A stretch of 7,333 nucleotides of DNA from Vulcanimicrobiota bacterium (GCA_014305015.1 JACRUB010000026.1:1-7333); one strand, 5' to 3'. Counted from the first letter of the stretch, positions 1 through 5,622 are shown. The notes: generated from the sequence alone by a model not told the origin. Numbers and translations are program-made.

Positions 1-872
1 CCTCCCAGTGCCTGGAGTGGGTCCAGGGGCCGCCGGTCGTCTAACCGGTCCGGATAAGCGAGCGCATAACCGATTGGGACGCGCATATCGGGCGCCGCGA
101 GTTGCGCCTTGACGCTGCCGTCGGTGAAGATGACCGCACCGTGTGCGATGCTCTGCGGATGAACGAGCATGTGCACGCGCGATGGCGGAAGGCCGAAGAG
201 CCGCACGGCTTCGATCATCTCGAGCCCCTTATTCATCATCGTGGCCGAATCGATCGTGTTTTTCACACCCATCTGCCAGGTTGGATGCGCAAGCGCGGAC
301 TGGAGCGTGACGTGCCGCAGCTGCTCTTTTGACTTCTGCCAAAACGGACCGCCCGAGGCAGTCAGAATAATTGACTCGACACGCTGCGGATCCTCGCCAA
401 CCAAACATTGGAAGATCGCACTGTGCTCGGAATCAACCGGCACAATTTTCGAGCCGCTCTTACGCGCCGCCGCCACGAGCAACTCACCGGCTGCAACGAT
501 CAATTCTTTGTTTGCGACGGCCAGATCGATGCCGCGCTCGACGGCTTCGAACGCCACATCGAATGCAATAAAACCGTCGGTCGCAGCAAGTACGATATCG
601 GGCTTGCTCTCGACTGCAACTTGCCGCAGCCCATCGATGCCGCATGCAATGTGCGGATTGTAATCGAGGAGCTCATGGATGTCAGCGGGTTGCAACTCTG
701 CCGTGGAAAAAACGCGCGGCCGGAATTGGTTTGCTTGCGCGACCGCTGCACTCACCCGCCGTCCCGCGGCAATACCGACAACTTCAAAGCGGTCGGGATG
801 CGCCGCGAGCACTTGCAAGGCTTGCGTGCCGATGGACCCCGTCGACCCGAGGATCGCAACTCGCCTTTTCAT
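1..872 (-). CDS. dxr: 1-deoxy-D-xylulose 5-phosphate reductoisomerase (N-terminal 290 codons, 3' end outside window)
   Basis: Dxr (IspC) converts 1-deoxy-D-xylulose 5-phosphate to 2-C-methyl-D-erythritol 4-phosphate with NADPH and a divalent metal, the committed cytosolic step of the MEP isoprenoid pathway. I translated the minus strand by hand. The N-terminus is MKRRVAILGSTGSIG, with the Rossmann loop GSTGSIG at residues 9-15. Further motifs are ANKELIV (120-126), the metal-site VDSEHSAIFQ (146-155), LTASGGPF (170-177), the substrate-site stretch HPTWQMGVKNTIDSATMMNK (196-215) and HPQS (238-241). The family is usually about 380-400 residues, so roughly the last quarter is missing beyond the window edge. 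The ATG at 872-870 overlaps the cdsA stop as ATGA, and I see no strong Shine-Dalgarno, so translational coupling to cdsA is likely. NKELIV replaces the more usual NKESLV. The identification is secure. Confidence 0.97.
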   Translation of the reverse strand, partial: MKRRVAILGSTGSIGTQALQVLAAHPDRFEVVGIAAGRRVSAAVAQANQFRPRVFSTAELQPADIHELLDYNPHIACGIDGLRQVAVESKPDIVLAATDGFIAFDVAFEAVERGIDLAVANKELIVAAGELLVAAARKSGSKIVPVDSEHSAIFQCLVGEDPQRVESIILTASGGPFWQKSKEQLRHVTLQSALAHPTWQMGVKNTIDSATMMNKGLEMIEAVRLFGLPPSRVHMLVHPQSIAHGAVIFTDGSVKAQLAAPDMRVPIGYALAYPDRLDDRRPLDPLQALG

Positions 873-1750
873 TGCACTTGCAAGATTCCGACCAGATGCA
901 ACGTCCCGAAAAAAGCCATGCCGCCGAAGAGATACGAATCGAAGCGGTCGAGCACACCGCCGTGGCCCTGAATCAACGAACCCGCATCCTTGACACCTGC
1001 GTCGCGCTTGAGCGCCGACTCGACTAGGTCGCCGGCCTGCGCGGCAGCGCATGTAATGCCGCCGATGACCACGCCCTGCCACCACACCAAATGAAGCGGC
1101 GGATAATAACTGGCGGCAAGTCCAATGGCGATGACGACGAGGAGGGCACCAAACGAACCCTCAATTGTTTTCTTTGGAGAGATTTTTGTAAGCGGCGTGC
1201 GGCCGACGAGGCTCCCGACGAGCATCGCGCTGATGTCCGTCATCGCAATAAGCACAACCACGAACAGCGTATAGAGCAACCCAATGGCGGGTTCGCTGCG
1301 GATCATTACGAAGTACGAGAGCAGCTTGCCGATATAAAGTACGGCCAGCAGCGTGTAAGCGGTACGCGCAAAATACCCCTTCTGCTCGCCGTACATGCCG
1401 ATCCAAAAGGTCGCGATAATGATGCCGGCGATCAGCACGCCTTCCCACTTATGCAAGAGGTCGAAGGCTGCGAAGATGATGTACGCGCAGACCGCCACCA
1501 CCGCAACCGGGTACTCCAACTGCTGGCCTTTGCGCTCGCACAACTGCGTGAGTTCGTAAAGACACGCCAGACCAATGAAAAGCACGAGCAAATAGAACGC
1601 ATACACGAAGAAGACGCAGCTCAAGCCGATGACGGCGACTACAATTCCGGTGACGACGCGGCTAAGGGTTATGCTCCCCCGAATCGCCGCTGGCGGTTCT
1701 GAAACTCGATCAGCGCTCGTTTGAAGTGGTCCTTTGTGAAGTCGGGCCAA
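869..1750 (-). CDS. cdsA: Phosphatidate cytidylyltransferase (CDP-diacylglycerol synthase), start uncertain
   Basis: CdsA is an integral membrane enzyme that makes CDP-diacylglycerol from phosphatidate and CTP, the branch point of phospholipid synthesis. Counting from the TTG at 1750, hydrophobic segments run from about residue 32 onward. The conserved loop GRTPLTKISPKKTIEGS lies at 183-199. The family signature is complete: SALKRDAGVKDAG at 245-257, then GHGGVLDRFDS at 262-272. The start is doubtful. The only conventional codon is TTG 1750, which has no visible Shine-Dalgarno and would overlap uppS by 82 nt. It adds a non-hydrophobic leader of about 30 residues that is largely uppS sequence read in another frame. 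Family proteins usually begin near TLSRVVTG (residues 28-35), where only ATT 1684 or ATA 1672 is available. The ATA overlaps the uppS stop as ATAA and would give about 267 residues. The end overlaps dxr by 4 nt. Confidence 0.93.
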   Translation of the reverse strand: MARLHKGPLQTSADRVSEPPAAIRGSITLSRVVTGIVVAVIGLSCVFFVYAFYLLVLFIGLACLYELTQLCERKGQQLEYPVAVVAVCAYIIFAAFDLLHKWEGVLIAGIIIATFWIGMYGEQKGYFARTAYTLLAVLYIGKLLSYFVMIRSEPAIGLLYTLFVVVLIAMTDISAMLVGSLVGRTPLTKISPKKTIEGSFGALLVVIAIGLAASYYPPLHLVWWQGVVIGGITCAAAQAGDLVESALKRDAGVKDAGSLIQGHGGVLDRFDSYLFGGMAFFGTLHLVGILQVQ

Positions 1751-2436
1751 TACACGTCGGACATGTACAGCTCGGTGTAGGCTACTTGATAGAGAAGAAA
1801 GTTCGAGAGCCGGCGCTCGCCACCCGGTCGAATCAGGATATCGGGATCGGGCATGTCGGAAGTGTAAAGGTACGAGGCGATCGATTCTTCATCGATCGCT
1901 CCCGGGTCGAGGCGCCCCGATTTTACGTCGGCCGCGATGGCCCGCACGGCATCTTTGAGTTCTTCACGCGCGCTGTAATTGACCGCGAGATTAAGCACGA
2001 GGCCGTCATTTGCGGCCGTGCGCTTCACCAGGCCGTCGAGCGCTTCGAAGGACGCCTTCGGCAGGGCTTGATAGCGCCCGATAACGTTAACACGCACGTT
2101 GTTGCGCTGAAGCTCGGCAAGCTCGTTCTGTGCAAAATAGATGCAGAGGTCCAGCAAGAGCGAGATCTCTTTTGAATCGCGCCTCCAGTTTTCGGTTGAG
2201 AAACCGTAGACCGTCAAAATCGGAATGTTGAAATCGCGGGCGGCGTGCGTCGCTTCGCGCAGAGCTGCGATTCCACGGCGGTGTCCTTCGATGGCCGGCA
2301 GGCGGCGGGAGCGCGCCCAGCGGCGGTTGCCGTCCATAATAATGGCAACGTGTTTGGGAAGACGCGTGGGATCGAGATCGAGCTCGTCCAACTTGGGCTC
2401 GAGCACTTTAGAGGTCAACTCGCTCGTAGGATTCAT
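1669..2436 (-). CDS. uppS: Undecaprenyl diphosphate synthase (cis-prenyltransferase)
   Basis: UppS condenses isopentenyl diphosphate onto farnesyl diphosphate to give C55 undecaprenyl diphosphate, the lipid carrier for peptidoglycan and surface polysaccharides. It acts at the cytosolic face of the membrane. The 255-residue protein matches the family's usual length. It shows IIMDGNRRWA at 32-41 (catalytic Asp35), TVYGFSTENWRR at 75-86, and DILIRPGGERRLSNFLLYQ at 199-217, which carries the diphosphate-binding Arg203, Arg209 and Ser211. The Pro at 204 stands where most homologues have Thr (RTGGE or RTSGE). I chose ATG 2436 over the in-frame TTG 2445 three codons upstream because it is a stronger codon; the upstream GGAAGTGA is only a modest ribosome site. 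The start lies inside the end of the 58-residue ORF (29-nt overlap), which suggests coupled translation. The stop TAA at 1671-1669 touches a possible cdsA start. Confidence 0.97.
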   Translation of the reverse strand: MNPTSELTSKVLEPKLDELDLDPTRLPKHVAIIMDGNRRWARSRRLPAIEGHRRGIAALREATHAARDFNIPILTVYGFSTENWRRDSKEISLLLDLCIYFAQNELAELQRNNVRVNVIGRYQALPKASFEALDGLVKRTAANDGLVLNLAVNYSAREELKDAVRAIAADVKSGRLDPGAIDEESIASYLYTSDMPDPDILIRPGGERRLSNFLLYQVAYTELYMSDVYWPDFTKDHFKRALIEFQNRQRRFGGA

Positions 2437-2584
2437 AGCCGGCAATCACTTCCAACCGTTCTTCGTCCGGTTCGCGAATACGCAACACTCGAAGCTTTCC
2501 GCATCCGAGCGCCGGATAAACCGGACGCAGCACCGAGAAGCTTGTAATTCGCCCCAGTAAGCGTCGAGCTTCGAGAAACTCCAT
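2408..2584 (-). CDS. Unrecognised 58-residue protein between frr and uppS
   Basis: I do not recognise this ORF. It runs from ATG 2584 to TAA 2410-2408 and encodes MEFLEARRLLGRITSFSVLR followed by a Pro/Tyr turn, a GCGKLRVLRI strand and an acidic EPDEERLEVIAGYESYERVDL-like tail. It starts 29 nt after the frr stop and overlaps the uppS start by 29 nt in another frame, so it fills what would otherwise be a 177-nt gap between tightly packed genes. The composition is that of a soluble, possibly beta-rich small domain, with alternating hydrophobic and charged residues and no low-complexity or arginine-rich shadow signature. There is no clear Shine-Dalgarno before the ATG, and a CTG lies nine codons upstream in frame. 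It could be a real operon member, a leader peptide that couples uppS translation, or chance. No function is assigned. Confidence 0.5.
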   Translation of the reverse strand: MEFLEARRLLGRITSFSVLRPVYPALGCGKLRVLRIREPDEERLEVIAGYESYERVDL

Positions 2585-2613
2585 GAGGGCGTGACCCGAG
2601 TGATTGCGCAGAC

Positions 2614-3174
2614 CTAGACCTCCATGATTTCTTTTTCTTTAGAGACGACGAGCGCGTCGATTTCTTTGACGTGCTTATCGGTAGCCTTCTGCAGTTGCTC
2701 CTGATACCGCTTGCTCTCGTCTTCCGTGATCTTGTGATCTTTGAGCTGCGCTTTGATGTCGTCGTGAATTTTGTGACGGACATTGCGAACCGCAATACGG
2801 CCGTCTTCGGCTTTCTTTTTAATGACTTTGACGAGATCTTTGCGGCGGTCTTCGGTGAGCGGTGGAATATTGAGGCGGATATTGCTTCCGTCAACATTTG
2901 GAGTCAATCCGAGATCGCTTTTCTCGATGGCCTTTTTGATGTCGCCGACCGTGGTGCGATCGAACGCGGCAATCTGCAACGAGCGCGGGTCCGGAGAACT
3001 CACGCTTGCAACTTGCTTGAGCGGAACCGATGCGCCATACGCCTCGACATGCAAACGGTCGAGCAGCGCGGGGGTGGCGCGGCCGGTGCGAACGCCGGCA
3101 AATTCCGAGCGCGTCACTTCGAGCGCCTTCTGCATTTTGGAATCGGCGTCTTTTATGAATTGACTATCACTCAT
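2614..3174 (-). CDS. frr: Ribosome recycling factor
   Basis: Frr acts with EF-G to split the post-termination ribosome complex. The 186-residue product fits the usual 185 or so. It has the family's two-domain layout. An N-terminal helix carries FAGVRTGRATPALLD (25-39). The inserted beta domain includes YGASVPLKQVASVSSPDPRS (46-65) and NIRLNIPPLTEDRR (98-111). Two long charged C-terminal helices complete the three-helix bundle, with VRNVRH at 129-134 and an end of KEKEIMEV. ATG 3174 is chosen because GGAG at 3188-3185 lies 10 nt upstream and the Met starts the usual short N-terminus; a start at 3201 would add nine unrelated residues. The stop is TAG (2616-2614) exactly at the family's normal C-terminus, which shows TAG works as a stop in this genome. 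The gene is separated from pyrH by a palindrome-rich 146-nt gap. Confidence 0.98.
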   Translation of the reverse strand: MSDSQFIKDADSKMQKALEVTRSEFAGVRTGRATPALLDRLHVEAYGASVPLKQVASVSSPDPRSLQIAAFDRTTVGDIKKAIEKSDLGLTPNVDGSNIRLNIPPLTEDRRKDLVKVIKKKAEDGRIAVRNVRHKIHDDIKAQLKDHKITEDESKRYQEQLQKATDKHVKEIDALVVSKEKEIMEV

Positions 3175-3220
3175 GCTCGTACTGCTCCAGATTACCGGCA
3201 CTGCGCTCTAAGCTCCGCGG

Positions 3221-3238
3221 GATTTCGGGTTCGAAATC
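3221..3238. repeat. Perfect inverted repeat (7-bp stem, 4-nt loop)
   Basis: GATTTCG at 3221-3227 is followed by GGTT and then the exact reverse complement CGAAATC at 3232-3238. On the operon transcript it would form a hairpin about 47 nt before the frr start. It lies only 4 nt from the next palindrome, so the two form a tandem pair. Confidence 0.7.
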
Positions 3239-3242
3239 ATCC

Positions 3243-3262
3243 CCCCATTGCAAGCAATGGGG
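3243..3262. repeat. Perfect inverted repeat (8-9-bp stem)
   Basis: CCCCATTG at 3243-3250 and CAATGGGG at 3255-3262 are exact reverse complements flanking CAAG. The match extends to nine pairs if a 2-nt loop is allowed. G/C runs on both sides (CC before, CCCCC after) offer alternative pairings. No poly-T tract follows on either strand, so a terminator reading is not supported. Confidence 0.75.
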
Positions 3263-3320
3263 CCCCCAAAATAATGGGCGCATCGTCCGTTTACTAATAC
3301 CCACATTCCCCTCGGGCGCC

Positions 3321-4064
3321 CTAAACAACATTGGCCGTGGCTCTTTTCTGTTTGCCGACAAAAGTTCCGATGTGCTCGCCCCAGACGACGCGCCGGATAT
3401 TTCCCTCGACTGCCATGTCGAAGACGATAATCGGAAGATCGTTATCCATGCACAGCGTGAGCGCCGTGTTGTCCATCACTTCGAGCCCGCGCTGCAAAAC
3501 TTCTAAGTAATCGAGTTGCGCGAAGCGCGTCGCCGAGGGATCTTTCATGGGATCCGCAGAGTAGATACCGTCAACTTTGGTGGCTTTGAGAATGGCTTGC
3601 GCATTGACTTCAACCGCACGAAGCGCAGCCGTCGTATCCGTCGTGAAGTACGGGTTGCCGGTGCCTGCCGCGAAAATGACCACGCGGCCTTTTTCGAGAT
3701 GCCGGATCGCTTTGCGGCGGATGTACGGTTCGGCGATTTGATGCATCGCGATCGCGGTTTGCACGCGCGAGGGCATCCCCATCCGTTCGAGCGCATCTTG
3801 CAGCGCAAGTGCGTTAATCACGGTCGCCAGCATCCCCATGTAGTCCGCCGTCGAGCGGTCCATGCCATGCTCTTCGTGCACCTTGCCGCGCCAAATATTC
3901 CCGCCGCCGACCACCACCGCGACCGAAACGCCCGCTTGGGCAATCTCGGCAATTTGGTTGGCCATGATCTGCGTCGTCTCAACATCAACGCCGGTCTCCG
4001 TTCCGGAGAACGCCTCGCCGGAGATCTTGAGAAGAATGCGAGAGTATCGTGGCTGGCTATTAAT
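3321..4064 (-). CDS. pyrH: UMP kinase, apparently with an ATT start codon
   Basis: PyrH phosphorylates UMP to UDP with ATP, a cytosolic hexameric enzyme of the amino-acid kinase fold unrelated to eukaryotic UMP/CMP kinase. Counting from ATT 4064, the 247-residue product has LLKISGEAF (11-19, phosphate-binding Lys and Gly), VVVGGGNIWRG (50-60), DYMGMLATVINALALQDAL (74-92), FAAGTGNPYFTTDTTAALRA (131-150) and ATKVDGIYSADP (161-172). All match the family, and the length is normal (about 240). The start is odd. In frame, the nearest conventional codon upstream is GTG 4214, which would give an arginine-rich 50-residue leader lying wholly inside tsf. The next ATG downstream (residue 34) would remove the nucleotide-binding loop. 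Families begin close to QPKYKR-LLK, so ATT 4064 or the preceding ATA 4067 is the likely start. GGAG lies 10 nt before the ATT. The stop is TAG. Confidence 0.95.
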   Translation of the reverse strand: MNSQPRYSRILLKISGEAFSGTETGVDVETTQIMANQIAEIAQAGVSVAVVVGGGNIWRGKVHEEHGMDRSTADYMGMLATVINALALQDALERMGMPSRVQTAIAMHQIAEPYIRRKAIRHLEKGRVVIFAAGTGNPYFTTDTTAALRAVEVNAQAILKATKVDGIYSADPMKDPSATRFAQLDYLEVLQRGLEVMDNTALTLCMDNDLPIIVFDMAVEGNIRRVVWGEHIGTFVGKQKRATANVV

Positions 4065-4678
4065 TATTGCGAATCTCCCAGCGCGTACTTCGTAAAGCGG
4101 CGCACGCGAATGCGCTCGCCGAGGACGCCGACAACGCCGCCGATCAGCTCGCTGATGCTCATCGAGTCGTCTTTGACGAACGGCTGGTCGAGCAGCACGT
4201 GCTCCTCGTACCACTTGTTCAACTTGCCGTCGACGATCTTCTGCACGATCTCCGCGGGTTTACCAGGCGGCACGCTGGCTTGCAGCTCCGTGCGCACCTT
4301 CTCGATGACTTCGGCCGGAACGCTCTCGCGGTCCACATACTACGGGGACATCGCCGCGATATGCAAAGCGAGGTCTTTAGAAAGCTCCGAGAACTTGGGA
4401 TTGCGTGCGACAAAGTCGGTCTCGCTGTTGACCTCAACAAGCACACCGATCTTACCGCCGGCGTGAATGTAGCTTGTGACCATGCCTTCGTTTGCCGCGC
4501 GTTCTGCCTTCTTCTCGAGATTGGCTTTGCCGCGCTCGATGAGACCTTTTTTGGCCTTGTCGTAGTCGCCCTCGGCATCGATTAACGCCTTGCGGCAGTC
4601 GAGCATCGGGGCCTGCGTCTCTTCGCGCAGCTTTTTGATTTCGTCGCTCGTGGGTTTGTAGGTCATGGCGGTGGTCAC
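4064..4678 (-). CDS. tsf: Elongation factor Ts, interrupted by an in-frame TAG
   Basis: EF-Ts is the nucleotide exchange factor that regenerates EF-Tu-GTP. The full span has 204 codons and matches the short EF-Ts form. It has the N-terminal UBA-like region with LREETQAPMLDCRKAL (17-32), the EF-Tu contact motif TDFVAR (87-92) and HIAAMSP (106-112). Then come a TAG at codon 113 (4342-4340) and YVDRESVPAEV, which continues the family alignment in the same frame to the end at TAA 4066-4064. Relatives commonly carry Gln at this place, so one C-to-T change (CAG to TAG) would explain it. Start GTG 4678 is preferred over ATG 4666 because GGAG sits 7 nt before the GTG. Truncation after residue 112 would remove half the core domain. 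Options are sequence error, suppressed or readthrough translation, reinitiation at GTG 4336, or a true lesion with another copy elsewhere. Confidence 0.93.
4075..4078 (-). promoter_or_regulatory. Ribosome binding site GGAG deciding the pyrH start
   Basis: GGAG at 4078-4075, inside the last codons of tsf, is followed by 10 nt and ATT at 4064-4062. The same spacing of GGAG to start codon occurs at frr (ATG) and rfbA (ATT). If ATA 4067 were the start instead, spacing would be 7 nt and the start would overlap the tsf stop as ATAA. Confidence 0.55.
4340..4342 (-). other. In-frame amber codon inside tsf
   Basis: The minus strand reads ATG TCC CCG TAG TAT GTG GAC CGC. Family sequence flanks the TAG directly on both sides with no frame change. 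TAG ends frr and pyrH at their normal C-termini, so it is not a generally reassigned codon here. Confidence 0.9.
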
Positions 4679-4685
4679 TATTCTT

Positions 4686-4689
4686 CTCC
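4686..4689 (-). promoter_or_regulatory. Ribosome binding site GGAG deciding the tsf start
   Basis: GGAG at 4689-4686 is 7 nt upstream of GTG 4678 but 19 nt from ATG 4666. This favours the GTG and adds four residues (MTTA). Confidence 0.75.
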
Positions 4690-4699
4690 GTATTTCGTG

Positions 4700-5485
4700 T
4701 TAGACTGCGGCAGGTTCTTCCGTTTGTTCGGCGGCGGGCGCGGTCGCGTACTGGCTATAGTCCGCGGCTTCTTCTCCGGCTTCGGCGTCGACTGAACTTT
4801 CGGTCTCGGTCTTGCCCTCGATGATCGCATCGGCGATCTTGCTCACCATCAGCTTGACGGCGCGAATGGCATCGTCGTTGCCGGGAATCAAATAGTCGAT
4901 TTCATCGGGATCGCAGTTCGTATCGACCACGGCGATGATCGGAATCTTGAGCTTGCGGGCTTCCATGACCGCAATGCGTTCTTTTTTTGGATCGACAATG
5001 AAGATCGCATCGGGTAGTTTGTGCATGTCCTTGATGCCGCCGAGGAAGCGCTCGAGCTTCGTGAGCTCGTCCGTCAGCTTGCTGACTTCTTTTTTGGGCA
5101 GCAGATCGAACGTTCCCTGAGCCTTCATGCCTTCGAGCTCGCGCAGGCGCGCGATACGCTTCTGAATGGTGCTAAAGTTGGTCAGGGTGCCGCCGAGCCA
5201 GCGTTGATTGATGTAGTAAGTACCGGCGCGTTCCGCTTCTTCCTTAACTACTTCTTGCGCTTGCTTTTTGGTGCCGACAAAGAGAACCACTTTGCCCTCG
5301 GCCGACATATGCTTGAGCACTTCGTAGACGTGACGAAGGCGCGCCACAGTTTGCGAGAGATCGATAATGTAGATGCCGTTACGCTCTTGGAAGATAAAGG
5401 GCTTCATCTTGGGGTTCCACCGGCGCGTTTGGTGGCCGAAGTGGACGCCTGCCTCGAGCAAGGCTTTCATAGAAATAACAGACAC
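4700..5485 (-). CDS. rpsB: 30S ribosomal protein S2
   Basis: S2 binds late to the small subunit near the head-body junction and helps recruit S1 in many bacteria. The 261-residue protein begins MSVISMKALLEAGVHFGHQT (1-20), the hallmark S2 opening. It continues with RRWNPKMKPFIFQERNGIYI (21-40), IDLSQT (41-46), VLFVGTKKQAQ (67-77), INQRWLGGTLTNF (92-104) and LPDAIFIVDPKKER (157-170). IPIIAVVDTNCDPDEIDYLIPGNDDA spans 181-206. The tail from about 226 is acidic and Ala/Glu-rich, which varies within the family. I chose GTG 5485 over ATG 5470 because AGGAG at 5495-5491 lies 5 nt before it. The longer reading to 5632 would run through the promoter and leader. It is first in the operon, 21 nt ahead of tsf, as in most bacteria. 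S2 represses its own rpsB-tsf mRNA in E. coli; whether that holds here is unknown. Confidence 0.99.
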   Translation of the reverse strand: MSVISMKALLEAGVHFGHQTRRWNPKMKPFIFQERNGIYIIDLSQTVARLRHVYEVLKHMSAEGKVVLFVGTKKQAQEVVKEEAERAGTYYINQRWLGGTLTNFSTIQKRIARLRELEGMKAQGTFDLLPKKEVSKLTDELTKLERFLGGIKDMHKLPDAIFIVDPKKERIAVMEARKLKIPIIAVVDTNCDPDEIDYLIPGNDDAIRAVKLMVSKIADAIIEGKTETESSVDAEAGEEAADYSQYATAPAAEQTEEPAAV

Positions 5486-5490
5486 GGTTT

Positions 5491-5495
5491 CTCCT
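5491..5495 (-). promoter_or_regulatory. Ribosome binding site AGGAG deciding the rpsB start
   Basis: AGGAG at 5495-5491 sits 5 nt before GTG 5485. The in-frame ATG at 5470 is 20 nt away and therefore less likely as the start. Confidence 0.8.
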
Positions 5496-5580
5496 AACTG
5501 ATCTCCGGCCGGTCTGCCTTCGTGGCACCGTCCGAGTTTGAGATCATCGCAGCCCCCATCCGTGCGGGCTTGAAATAAGC

Positions 5581-5605
5581 TTGTCACGCTGAGCTTGTCG
5601 AAGCG
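5581..5605. repeat. REP-like palindromic element in the rpsB leader
   Basis: The core CACGCTGAGCTTGTCGAAGCG resembles, from memory, the short palindrome CCCTGAGCTTGTCGAAGGG that is dispersed in many bacterial genomes. Two hairpins are possible: CGCT (5587-5590) with AGCG (5602-5605), or GCTT (5593-5596) with AAGC (5601-5604) around a GTCG loop. AGCTTGTC also occurs as a direct repeat at 5578-5585 and 5592-5599. It would be transcribed in the rpsB 5' leader. Confidence 0.6.
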
Positions 5606-5622
5606 CCCAGGGCAACCGCCAG

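Larger units (their letters stand above)
3175..3320 (-). other. pyrH-frr intergenic region with tandem palindromes
   Basis: This is the only sizeable gap inside the minus-strand operon and I find no gene in it. It contains two adjacent perfect palindromes, described separately, and a third 8-bp palindrome GGGCGCCC at 3314-3321 directly against the pyrH stop. The GCGCCC half of the latter could also pair with GGGCGC at 3276-3281. None is followed by a T-run on either strand, so a rho-independent terminator is not supported. Possible roles are an mRNA stability or processing site, or a short palindromic repeat insertion. Confidence 0.6.

Noticed and set aside
3219..3250. GGGTTCGAAATC looks like the T-arm of a tRNA
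   Set aside because: No matching acceptor 5' strand, D-arm or anticodon arm occurs in the preceding 70 nt; the match is part of a simple palindrome.
3243..3270. Rho-independent terminator after pyrH
   Set aside because: The hairpin is GC-rich, but neither strand has a T-run after it.
4064..4214. N-terminal extension of pyrH from GTG 4214
   Set aside because: The added 50 residues are arginine-rich, lie wholly within tsf in another frame and have no family counterpart.
4064..4336. Separate gene starting at GTG 4336 for the second half of EF-Ts
   Set aside because: There is no ribosome binding site before the GTG and the sequence aligns as a direct continuation of tsf; kept only as one explanation of the internal stop.
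4340..4342. Reassignment of TAG to a sense codon in this genome
   Set aside because: frr and pyrH both end with TAG exactly at the normal family C-terminus, so TAG terminates here in general.
3516..4466. 316-codon plus-strand ORF opposite pyrH and tsf, and similar long antisense ORFs at 1091-1702 and 408-971
   Set aside because: They lie opposite well-identified genes, are rich in Arg, His and Ala in the manner of shadow frames, and match no family I know.
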